This document shows, piece by piece, positions 27,393 to 37,729 of a stretch of DNA of 64,000 bases; the stretch's first letter is position 1, and every line of letters begins with the position of its first letter. The DNA comes from Leptasterias polaris (taxonomy: Eukaryota > Echinodermata > Asteroidea > Forcipulatida > Asteriidae), in NCBI GenBank assembly GCA_037783415.1, contig JAZGTN010000300.1, positions 372,001-436,000 on the forward strand, written 5' to 3'. The notes beneath the pieces were generated by a model. That model made no database searches, had not been told where the DNA came from, and saw only the letters and a program-made list of their open reading frames with translations. A program made the position numbers and the translations under genes.

Positions 27393-30064
27393 GAGTAGAT
27401 ATTCCCTGCTTGTCTTGTGCCTATACAGTGAACAAGGTACATGCAGAAGGTGCCAGCCATTTACAGGGATGTTACTTATTTTCCCATCTCTGCCCTGTCT
27501 GTAGTTCCCAATGACTGTTTCCCAGGCTGCTGTTTCCGGCAGGGTGCATTTCGGTATTTTGATGTTACACTGATAAAACCCATGTTATAGTAAAGCTATA
27601 CTTGAAGAAATATACATTTATTTATTATTTGTTGTTTCATTATTATTATTATTTGTTGGGTTGTTTGTTTGTTTGTTTGTTTGTTTGTTTTGGGGTGGGT
27701 TGGTTTTTTTTTTGGGGGGGGGCTGGGGTGGGGTGGAGATGCTATAGAATGCAATGTATGTTGGAATTTCGAGCCATCCTTATTTAGATCAAATGTAACC
27801 CCTCCACATGTACCCCGTAATTTTGTTCTGCACTTTGTCCACTGCCAATAGCTAATGGGGTAGTTGTCTAAGTGAGACACATTTGCATAGCATCTAAGAA
27901 AGGGCATCTTCATTTAGGTGATGTACATTGTTTCCTTGGCAGGGACTGGTGCCTGTGAACCTGTCAAAATGTAGAAATGTTCATCTTCCAGTTTATCTGG
28001 GAGGGTCATTTCTCTGCAATTCTCAGGCAGTTACATCAGCAGAGTTGTGAGAAATCAACCTATGACATTTTGTGTCCATTATTGAAGTGGTGAATTATAG
28101 AAATCATATTACTGATTTTGTCATTTTCCATTCGCTATTTTTGATTCTATTGATATGAGAAAACCGATGGGAAAAATAACAATTTGATGGTATAATGTTG
28201 TCATCATTGTAGTCAAACAGTCCCCCCCCTCCATGTTAGACTAGACCACAAAAACCTAAAAGTCGTTTTGTTAGTGTTTTACTGGTTTTAATTCTACCAA
28301 CGATAATTTTTTTTTCTCTCCTTCTTGGTCTAAAATCTCCAAGTCTCAGATTTCTAGGTCTTGCCAGCTAGATTATGAAACACACTAGAACACATTGTGT
28401 ACTTTATACTCTTTATTAGCAAAGCAAATATACATGCAGAGTTCCAGGTCTTGCTAACTTATTTACATCTCTAGAGCAGGACTAACTGTAAAATAAGATA
28501 CGTGTATTAATACAATGCTTTAAGAAAAACAGCAAACAACAACTTTGTTTCCAAATACTTGCATTTATGCTAGGAAATTAACTTTTAATATGATATGGTA
28601 TGATATTAGTGTATGGGTTACAAACATGTTGCATACTTCTCGAAAAAAATATTTGATTAAAACAATTGTTAAATCTACTTTTCGAGTACTTGAGGATGAG
28701 GAGCTTGAATTCATTTCAACTTACAAATAGTTTATGGGCAAGCAATATTTAACACAGAAAATATTTACTATGATAATTGATATTTGCTCACACATTTCAC
28801 CAAGTAAGCTTTCGGATAATATCTAGTTATCCTACTTTCTGATACTAAAAGACACAAACTCTTCTAGACGCCTTCCCAGTTTTTGTATGTCTTTTTTGTT
28901 ATTGTGCATAAGTAGAAACAAAGGGATGGATCCAATGAAATTGGTCAAAACAGTTAATTTTTTGCATTTTCTGTTGCGTTGGTGGGATTGTCATAGCCCA
29001 GAATTATCAAAGTATGTGTTGTGACCAGTTTTGATCTGGCTTGTGAAGTTTAAGGAAAGTCAACTCATTTACGTATGTACATACAGCGAATGACAATCAA
29101 TGTGTCATTAGTTAATTACAAATAGTAGGATTTTTTTTCCAGTACTGCACAGGATGCCATTCCTGTTGTGAGGTTGTGTGCATGTAACCAAGGTTTGGAT
29201 GTTAGTATGTCCATGTTTTCATTCAAGACATAGTAACAAATTAACAGGGGACATTAGTTATTAGCTTCAATCTGAACGCTCAATGTACCAATCCTCCAGA
29301 GCAATATTCTTGTTACATATACAGTTAAAGTCAAGCAATGTTTAATTTTATTACAGAACTTGAAATAAGCTTTTAATGTGAGCATGCAAAAAAACCATAC
29401 AAAATAAAAAAACATTTTTTGTTTTCAGTTTGATTGTATTTTGAAATCTAGGGGATGGGGACGAATTAACTCTTCCAAACACTAATGCTGTATTATCCAA
29501 TTAAATGTTTAATAAGCAGGAAATAAGGAATTCATAGGTCTCCTTGGATTCTAGTTTGAAACTGTGGCATCATTTTGTCTTTTTCCACAAAAAATAAACT
29601 AATCTTTTACTAAGCAAAATAAATGTAAGTTCAAATACAACTAAAGTCATTAAAAAATTTATTTTGTAAAACAATTATCTCTAATCCGAATAGAATTTAA
29701 CTTGAACAGTGTATTATTTACATGCCTACCACCACCTAACAAAATAGTAGCAATTAATTTGTATTTACAAATTACAATCTGTATTTACACGACAAATGAA
29801 AATTTAACCCTAGGCCTAAAGTTTTGCTGCATAAGATTTGGGTCCAATTTCATGGCTCTACTTACCACGAAATTCTGCACTTACGGCCCATAGAATCACA
29901 GCGTGCAGAAACCTGTGGGAGGCAGAGCCTTGAAATTTGGTCCCGAATCTGTCAAAAATTAAATCAACTTAAAGCTCAATGTCAGGATAATAAACATTCA
30001 ACCTATTTAAAAGACAAGAAATTTTTTGGAAAATTGAACTTTGGTAAGGTTCTCTTGCCACTGG

Positions 30065-30415
30065 GCTAGCTTGATGGTAAGACATCTACTCTAGCAAAGT
30101 AAAGGTTGAATCCCACCCAAGTAATTTGCCTGGGGATTTTTTCCACAGATTTCGGGGAAAGTACTGAGTATACAGTGCTTAATACACATTGGTGTAAGGG
30201 TAAAAACAATGCAAAATTAACATCTATTAAACCGTTGCGGTACCCGCAGCTAACACATAGGATTCGAACTGCCTCTAGCGACGGTGTTAAGACATCTGCA
30301 CAGGTTGTTGGTTCGAATCCCACCCGAGTGATTTGCCTGTGGATTTTTTTTCACGAACTTGGGAAAGTACTCAGTATACAGTGCTTTATACATCAGTATA
30401 AGGGTAAAAACAAAA
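30065..30415 (+). repeat. Two tandem-placed SINE family C copies
   Basis: Copy 1 (30,065-30,205) and copy 2 (30,280-30,415) share GTTGAATCCCACCC/GTTCGAATCCCACCC (a B-box-like motif), ATTTGCCTG-GGATTTTTT, GGGAAAGTACTGAGTATACAGTGCTT and TAAGGGTAAAAACAA. The B box suggests a tRNA-derived SINE. Confidence 0.6.
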
Positions 30416-31094
30416 TTATGTTCTCTTCCTTAGTTTTCAAATTTTGAAACACAAGCATAATACCACTGTTACAATCCAACTGAGAATCGTATAAAATCTG
30501 TATAGAGTTACCATCTTTTATATGGAACATAAAAAGAGTTGTGCAAAATTGGTCTATTAAAGAAATGCATGGCTGATGCAATCCTATCCCACTGGAGCAG
30601 CCTGTGGATTGTATTACTGCAGTATGACTCAGTAAGCACATACAGTGCTTCCCACAAATCAGTGTTAGGGCTAACCCTAATGCAATTATTACATCAATTA
30701 AAACCATTGCGGTACCCGCTGCTAATTATAGGAGTTGTACAAGTCACTCTTCACCAGACATGATCGGTTTAAAATCATATGTTCTAGAGTGAAACTTTGT
30801 GGGTTGGAAACCTACGAAAGCATCCTGTGGATAGGTATCCACATTCAAACCGGGAACCTATAACAAAAGGGACAATAGGTCCACGGTTGCTATCACAAAG
30901 AGTTGAACAAAGGAGGGTCCACGATTGCCGGTATTTACACATGTGGGTGTGTGCACAACTTTGAAAGCACCGAGTAATAGTGCTTAAAACCACACATCTA
31001 AGTATCTTGTTTTGCTTCCAAAAATTTAGAGAAAAGATGCACTTTAAGTTGTACTAAATGTTTGCAGTAGCTGCTGCTAACTACAGGATTTGAA

Positions 31095-31200
31095 CAAGCC
31101 ACTCATCACTGTGCGCGCTCAGTGACCCAGTGTTTAACACATGTTTTCAAGCCACTCATCACTGTGCGCGCTCAGTGACCCAGTGTTTAACACATGTTTT
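31095..31200. repeat. Perfect 53-bp tandem duplication
   Basis: Bases 31,095-31,147 and 31,148-31,200 are identical; each unit begins CAAGCCACTCATCACTGTG and ends ACACATGTTTT. Perfect identity implies a recent duplication. Confidence 0.95.
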
Positions 31201-31390
31201 AGAATGCTACGTCGTGGACTCGAAACCTACTGAAGCACTCTTGGAAAGCACTGAGAAAACAGTGCAAGGGTAAAGTCTTTTGTTCATTCCAAAAATTTAC
31301 AGAAAAGATACACTGTAAGGTGTACTAGTGATCAGCACTTTGCTATTTTTGAAACCCTTTAATAGTCAAATGGGACTTGTAGAGAGAAGC

Positions 31391-31396
31391 TTTATT
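31391..31396 (-). terminator. YPEL5 polyadenylation signal AATAAA
   Basis: AATAAA on the minus strand, 183 bases past the YPEL5 stop codon. It is the best-placed canonical signal. Confidence 0.55.
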
Positions 31397-31578
31397 ATTT
31401 GCTTCTCTTTCACAACATTTGAAAAAAATTACAATCCAAATTATAAGCGATATTACAAAAAGTACCAACTGCCCCATTCCCTGTATTAGTTTGTCTTGAA
31501 AGCTTATAAAACTATTCTATACACCACTGAAGATCTTGAACTTAAGTTGACAATCCATCATGACAAAATTTGTCTGGT

Positions 31579-31944
31579 TTAGTTATCAGTCCCAACACCC
31601 CGCTCCTCAAACCCGTCACTCTCAATGATGAGGGCCCTCTCCAGAATAATACGTCCCTCTTTGTACCGCTGGTTGTCCTCCGTGGCAAACTCGTACATCC
31701 AACCCAGCTTGGTGTCACAGTTTTTACAGAAGACATCACGTACCATGTGCCTTCCAGTGATCATCATGCGATCCTGGACATCACTGTAAGACAGGTTGAC
31801 GACCTTGTTGAAAAGGTAGGCGCGCCCTGTTGATCCTGTGAAACGGGTGGAGATGAGCTCTGTCCTGTTGGTGAGGTTGCTATCGCAGTTGGCACAGGAG
31901 AAGAGGCGTGTCCCTCCCATGTGATCCAGAAAGATTCGCCCCAT
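31579..31944 (-). CDS. YPEL5: Yippee-like protein 5, complete, one coding exon
   Basis: A 121-residue zinc-binding Yippee protein. YPEL5 is known as a member of the CTLH/GID ubiquitin-ligase complex and as a nuclear/centrosomal protein. It starts [17 protein letters not shown]. The two zinc CxxC pairs are C17/C20 and C73/C76, 53 residues apart between pairs, as expected for the family. Other typical strings are [30 protein letters not shown] and [11 protein letters not shown]. The whole coding sequence sits in one exon. A minus-strand acceptor (CCTTAG before 31,980) shows the 5' UTR is spliced, so the promoter lies upstream, possibly at 32-35 kb, with the foldback element in the 5' intron or promoter region. 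Confidence 0.98.
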   Translation of the reverse strand: MGRIFLDHMGGTRLFSCANCDSNLTNRTELISTRFTGSTGRAYLFNKVVNLSYSDVQDRMMITGRHMVRDVFCKNCDTKLGWMYEFATEDNQRYKEGRIILERALIIESDGFEERGVGTDN

Positions 31945-32246
31945 CTTGAATCGTCATGAGGCCGTCTTTTAACGTTGATGCTAAGGTAAAGATAAAAATA
32001 GATTAGTTTGCATTGTGGTGGGTACTGCATATCAAGAATAAGCAGACCAAAAGCTAGAACTGCTGCATCCAACTGCCACTTTTATACTTAGTGAGAATAA
32101 GGTGGCGGCCGGACTCTGTATCTTTTCTAGGTAAATGACCGACTGTAGTTGCAGGTTTTTTGCTATACTCGAGTGTCTCAAAAGAACAACGTCATACTGT
32201 TGTTCTTTTCAAAGTACTTTACTGCAGTGATTAGTGAGTAGTTGTG

Positions 32247-32475
32247 TCATGACCGACCTGTTTAGCACACCGGACTCTAGCTCTGGCGTTTCTGCTGATC
32301 AGCAGAGTTTGGGTTCGAGTCCTTGTTTTGACAATGTGTCCTTATTAAAGCAAGACACTTAAGTTAATCATTATTGCTCCATCCTTCGGATGGGAAATAA
32401 AGCCGCAGGTCCCAGGTGTTACCTTATTAAAACAATTAATGCATATCCGTACAAAATAATCCAGAGCACTTAAAG
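32247..32475 (+). repeat. tRNA-derived SINE, family A
   Basis: Head ATGACCGACCTGTTTAGCACACCGGACTC and B box GGTTCGAGTCC, then TGTGTCCTTATTAAAGCAAGACACTT and GGATGGGAAATAAAGCCG as in other copies. Confidence 0.7.
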
Positions 32476-32681
32476 GGTTCTCTCTGTAAATCTGGCATCC
32501 GATATATTATGTATGTGCCGTTGCATAATAATCAATGCCTAATTCAAATTGTAGTTTCTGCATTGCAACGTACTGTTTAATACAGAGACAGAGTCTTCAA
32601 AGCCAATAATGGTTTGAACCTTGACTGGAACCTAGCATTTAGTAAAAACGCTTGAGACACCGTACACAACACTATTTATGT

Positions 32682-33833
32682 TAGCCCCATTTATAGTGCC
32701 AATACTCTGGACTTCCTCCGATCCTTGGCCCTACTACGCCCATGTACCTCCAGGAGGTGGGATAATTTTTCGAATATCAACTCACGTTTTTATGCCGAGA
32801 TTTTTTCCCCAGTTGTCACTCATTGTACCCGATTTGTGGACAGCACATTAAAAGGCCATTGTGCGCGCTCGTTTTGGTGTAATTTTGAAGAACTTCTGAG
32901 GCGTTATGCACGTATCAATTGTAGTCCCGGCCCTGGGGGACCCGGGACTTTGGCAGAGGTAGCCGGGACATAGGCGGGGATGTGCAAAAACCGTGCCCCG
33001 CTAGCCGGGACAATAGCGGGGTCTTTGCCGAGGTTGTACAATTTGTTTCCCCGCCCTACCGGGACAATAGCGGATCGTTTTGTGGGTGACAAATGCCCTG
33101 CATGTCGGTCGGGCCGGGATTGTGCGGGGGTTGTTATAAATGCCCCGCATGCCGGGGCCGGGATCGTGCGGGGGTTGTTATAAATGCCCCGCATGCCTGG
33201 GCCGGGATCGTGCGGGGGATGTACAAAAACAAGTGTCCCGCCCGGCCGGGCACGTAGCGGGGCATGGCAGGGACTATGACGCCAAGCCATTTTTACATCC
33301 CCGGCCAAGTCCCTGCTAGTCCCGGGTCCCCCACGGCCGGGATTACAATTGATATGTGCATTACTGCCACCGATTTGACTGCCCGGCATCCATGATGTTT
33401 GCTAATGCGCATGCAGGCGGCGTTCACGAATTGCGCAGAAATTAAGACAGCGCGGCGTGCGCGGAGCCTTTTGCCTAGCTTCCAGCGCACACTGCTCTGT
33501 CTTTAGGCTACGCGCACACTGCGCTGTCTTAATTTTTGCGCAATGCGTGAACGCTGCCTGCATGCGCATTAGCAAACAACATGGATGCTGGGCAGTCAAA
33601 TCGGTGGCAGTAACGCCTCAAATTACACCAAAACGAGCGCGCACAATGGTGTTTTAATGTGCTGTCCACAAATCGGATACAATGAGTGACAACTGGGGAA
33701 AAAATCTCGGCATAAAAACCGTGAGTTGATATTCGAAAAATTATCCCACCTCCTGGAGCTCGGAGGTACATGGGCCGGGCGTAGGGCCAAGGATCGGAGG
33801 AAGTCCAGAGTATTGGCACTATAAATGGGGCTA
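32682..33833. mobile_element. Foldback palindrome, about 330-bp arms, interrupted in its left arm
   Basis: The left arm (32,682-32,906 plus 33,364-33,468) is the near-exact reverse complement of the right arm (33,506-33,833). Both outer ends read TAGCCCCATTTATAGTGCC from the outside in, and the central loop is about 37 nt (33,469-33,505). The arms differ by a few small indels. The left arm is split by a 454-bp GC-rich element with its own TIRs. Long arms with a short loop are typical of foldback or MuDR-like non-autonomous elements. A clean target duplication for the outer element was not found (ATTTATGT on the left and GTTTATGT on the right are candidates). Confidence 0.9.
32907..33360. mobile_element. 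Nested GC-rich MITE with TTA target duplication (PIF/Harbinger-like)
   Basis: TTA at 32,904-32,906 and 33,361-33,363 flank inverted ends TGCACGTATCAATTGTA and its complement (TACAATTGATATGTGCA), followed inward on both sides by TCCCGGCC, TGGGGGACCCGGGACT. A 3-bp TWA duplication is the PIF/Harbinger mark. The inside is GC-rich and contains about 50-bp repeats of GCCGGGATYGTGCGGGGG followed by TTGTTATAAATGCCCCGCATG. There is no transposase. The opposite arm of the host palindrome keeps the unoccupied site. Confidence 0.88.
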
Positions 33834-35820
33834 TGTTTATGTGTACCGTGTGTACACTACATCAACATAGGCCTAACAGGATTTTTTTATTTTATAAAGC
33901 TTAATTAATAAACTATTGTTACAAATCTGACACCGCAGTTAGTTGTTTGCGGTGACACAATCGAAATTTACCCTAATCGTTAATAATTTCTTTATTTATA
34001 ACAAAAACTTATTTTGGGGTAACCCGTGGCCTTCCTTGGAAAGTAGCGACTGGTTTTGCGTGGTCGGTCCATGGTCGGTCATTGTCAACTCAATGTCCTC
34101 TGGAGTATACTTGCAAACAAATATAATCGCTCCGAATCCATCAAAGTTATCGATACACTACACATGTTAAGTACAAAACTGCCTACCTTTTTTAAAGTGA
34201 TTAAATTGTATGACAACTAATCTTTATCTCGAGAAAACCTTTGCTCCAAAAATACTAAAATCGTAAATGCGCGAAATCTCCTCTCACTATGTCTGGTACC
34301 TCAATGTATTGTCAACATAATAACACGTAGTTGAGCTTTGCGAGTTTGAACCAGACTATCAGAATCAAAACAATCGATGACGTCAGATTTAAAGGCCAGC
34401 AGTTTACGTTGGTACGCAGCTGTCCGTATCAATAGATGTCGTGTTTCTCGTAGTACCAGCGTGATAGTACCGTCGTAGATGGCAGCATCAAGAAGGGGGT
34501 GGGGCACTCAATCGTGCATCGGGGTCGGTCACAGTTATGTTACGATGAAGTCAACTTCGTTGTTTTAAAGATACTGTAGTTGCCGAGATCATGTTTATTG
34601 AACACTAAGTTTGCAGTTTAGGCGAATAACTCGGGTTGCCGCCATGAATGTCAGATAATTATTAGCCCCATATATTCTCTCACACCACTGCCGCCACACC
34701 GTTAAAAATATACAAATAACATCCCGCCGCTAAAACAAAATTAAACAATTGAAACAATATAAACAAACAACTCAACACCCAAGTAAACTAACTAGTCAAT
34801 AACAAACCGGCGAGACTGAAGTTCAAATCATGTATTTTAACAAGCCTCCGTTCCCCGCCCCGCCCCACCCCTCAAAAATTTACTCCAAAACAGGTTACAT
34901 ACCCAAATAAATTAGCCATCAGCAAACATTGTTTTGGTTGGTTTGTGTTTTTCTTTTTACATAAATCGAACAACCCGATAGAATTGTATTCCTTTTTAAA
35001 CCAATCGTACTTTCCGGTCTAGATTAAAGCCAATGGCATACATTTTGTACCAGCACCAGAACCAATTGGCTTTTCAATTTGCATAAAAATACAAGGTCCC
35101 CGCACGTAATTATCATCAGCATATGGCAAAGTACCATCATTTACAATTTATATGTCATCGTACTGCCAGGGAGTGTTTGACGTACCAGAGGTGCAGCTTT
35201 TTGCATGTCATCATGGTGCCATTAGAACACTTAAAATAAATTTCAGATAAGGAGATAACTGTGTTGGAGAAATAAGGTAGGTTTTTATAAACTTTTGAGC
35301 AAAGATGATCTCGTAACCATTGTTTACTGTTTAATAACTGATGAAACAATGCTTTCGTTATAGTGAACTATTGCATGCCCTGGGAATGATTGGATCTTGA
35401 TTAAAGGGGTTGTTGATCAAACCTGGAGTGTTGTTTGGATTTATAAATCCTCGCCATTGTTTTTTAATCGCCAAACCAGTTAATAATATCTCAAAGCTTT
35501 TATTATCCAAGGAAACACTTGTGAAATATTTGGTTTCATTTCATAGACGGTTTTATCATGATGTTCAAATTTTTACCAATCGGTTTCAATTTGGCATGTG
35601 GAAGGAGATGTGTGGTGAATGAGTATTTTTTTTAATGAACGGTGGACATTGGTCTCAAGTGCTTGTACAGCAGTCTGGGGAAAAAGGATAAGTTTATTAT
35701 TAGGCCTACACAGTTTTAATCATTATATTCGTCTGTTGCAACCAACTTTGAAAACATAATACTGCTGCATTTATCGACTGATACTATTGATTTTGTTTTC
35801 GTTTTTCTCCACACCCACAG
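33834..35820. other. Region between YPEL5 and the cysteine-rich gene; promoter zone
   Basis: No coding exon recognised. The two genes are divergent, so both 5' UTR exons and promoters probably lie between 32 and 35.8 kb. The least repeat-like part is 34,300-34,650. Nothing more specific can be placed. Confidence 0.35.
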
Positions 35821-37155
35821 ATGTTGAGTTTATGCAAGCGTTGGTGTTGAATCAACCTGTCTACTCAAAAGTTCACAATGTGTCATTGCAAATGCTGTGA
35901 TAGTTGGGCCCATTGCTGCAAGTATACATGCAGGCTGGTAGTGGCCATTTTATGCCTGCCTTTCCTACTCATCATCAGTCTGGTCGCCATTCTCGTTGCG
36001 ATTATCATTTGCCCGTGTAAGTTTTGCTTTCAAGTCTTTCAAGGAAAAAAAAATGCTCCCTTTGGTAATTTTGGTCGAGACATATTTGTTTAGAAAACCT
36101 TATTTTTAAACAACACGTTTGAAAGAAGTGATGTGAACATTGACACGGATATTAAAAATGTCATTGTCCATGCTCATAGATACCCGATGTAGAGGACATT
36201 CCTGTTAAACCTTTGTCACAGTGTACTGTGGTGCAAAATAGCTTATTAATTTTAAACAAGTGTTTGTTCAGGAAACACAAAACTGATATAAGATAATTCA
36301 CAGCGAAAAGGTGACACCAAAGATTAATTTTGGTCATAAAGCTCAAAATTAAAGTCAGTCAAGAAAAAAATCCATATTAATTGTTAATCATATTATATAG
36401 TGCCGCAAGTTGCGCCTATTTGAAGCTAGCTTTAGGTATAAAAATCAACAGCCCGAAATCTATGTCATGACTTGGGTAACACTTGAAAGTTGTACGTGAG
36501 CTAAAAAATTACTAAAACTTTGTATTTGTTTTCTTGTTCAATTGCAGTGAAATGTTGTTGCCCCTGCTGTGCACCATGTCTCGACTGTATACTAAAAGGT
36601 CTGACATTCCTACTAAAAGCGCCATTTTTGTTTGTCATGTGGTGCGTCAACAAGGCAACGGATGATGACGAAGATGAAGAGGCCCAACAACTTCCGAAAC
36701 ACGCGGCCGAGTACGGCACTACCGACCCGCCGACGAAGGCGAATGCCGGGGAAGCAGAATTGAAAGAATTGGACGAGTCCGCTAAAGCTGACGAGTCCAC
36801 TAACAAAACAGACGAGTCCACTAAAACAAATGATCCCTTACAAGGATAAATTTTATGGAACTTTGTGTTTAGGTTTTTAAAAAAACTGGTGATGTTCTAT
36901 TTTATTTATTGCTGTTGAACTTTCATGCATAGCCTATAATTATACAGATTAAGAAGATATTATTTGTTTTAGCAGTTTATTGATTTGGAAATTTGCCTTA
37001 GCAATGGCTTCTACTGAAACTGCTACTTTAAACAAACCGCTATAAGGTTTACCATTGGAGCACTGGTCGTTGACAATTACTTATAATCTTGGCGCTAGCC
37101 GAGTTTGTCTGGCATTACTTGCATGAAGCTAATAAATTATCGATTCCAAAAAAAC
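35821..37155 (+). CDS. Unassigned cysteine-rich small membrane protein, two visible coding-region exons
   Basis: The exon beginning at 35,821 (after CCACCCACAG) has an in-frame stop before ATG at 35,878. Coding 35,878-36,016 and 36,548-36,849 join in phase to 146 codons; AATAAA follows at 37,131. The predicted protein has 17 cysteines. The first cluster (C2, C4, C6, C7, C13, C14, C18) precedes a strong hydrophobic segment at about 20-45, then comes CCCPCCAPCLDC (49-60), a second hydrophobic stretch (61-80) and an acidic tail from 84 with DDDEDEE and repeats of DEST. The layout suggests a membrane protein with palmitoylated or metal-binding juxtamembrane cysteines and a cytosolic acidic tail. 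I do not recognise the family; it may be lineage-restricted. Consistent splicing and a poly(A) signal argue it is real. Confidence 0.72.
37131..37136 (+). terminator. Polyadenylation signal of the cysteine-rich gene
   Basis: AATAAA 282 bases after the stop codon at 36,849; the first canonical signal downstream. Confidence 0.5.
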
Positions 37156-37499
37156 AAACTAATCGTTCGTGTTACCTGAACTCTATCCCTGAACTCTGGT
37201 TTGTCAAAACGAATTATGGGTTTATCTGAATTTGCTTTTTATGCCCGACGCGCAGTCTTGACATTTTAATTAAACTTATGTGTTTTCAAGAAACTGCTCA
37301 AATGTTATCTTTTTCAACAAGTGTATTAAAATTAATTTCATGTAACTGTCTTGAGCGCCTTTGAACAATTGTTGTTGATTTTGGCGCTATCTTCTGATTG
37401 ATTGTTTGATGTGTCAATGCATAGAAACTGCGATGTTTTTGTATTCACGTGAAATGCCTGCATTTTCGTGGCCGAGTTTGGCAGTCAATTTGTACTTGT

Positions 37500-37725
37500 T
37501 TAAAGGCCCTGTACACTATTGGTAAGATCGAAAAACACAAATGTTCACAGATTCACACATAACTTACATGATTTAAAGTAAGTAATGGTAGAAAGGGTTC
37601 CTTAAAATAGTTTTGCCTAAAATGCTATCGTTTCTGAGAAATGAGTAAAACAATAGTTTTTATCGTGCGCGATAATAAACTCGATGTTTGAAAAACAGAA
37701 AACACATCAGGTCTCTTGTATGTAT
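37500..37725. mobile_element. Half of a TTAA-type MITE
   Basis: Starts TTAAAGGCCCTGTACACTATTGGTAAG at 37,500. It is collinear, in inverted orientation, with the right half of the element at 49,649-50,010, through ATGCTATCGTTTCTGAGAAATGAG and AACTCGATGTTTGAAAAACAGAAAACACAT. It breaks off near 37,725 with no right terminus. Confidence 0.7.
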
Positions 37726-37729
37726 GGGA

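Larger units (their letters stand above)
27393..31390. other. Gene-free stretch between DMAC2L and YPEL5
   Basis: Contains a GTTT microsatellite with poly-T/G runs (27,640-27,735), AT-rich sequence without recognisable exons (27,900-29,900), two copies of SINE family C (30,065-30,205 and 30,280-30,415), a further related fragment at 30,590-30,740 and a 53-bp tandem duplication at 31,095-31,200. An AATAAA near 29,593 might serve DMAC2L but is far from its stop. Confidence 0.5.

Noticed and set aside
32904..33389. 161-codon glycine/proline-rich minus-strand frame
   Set aside because: Lies entirely across the GC-rich nested MITE and its inverted ends; composition artefact.
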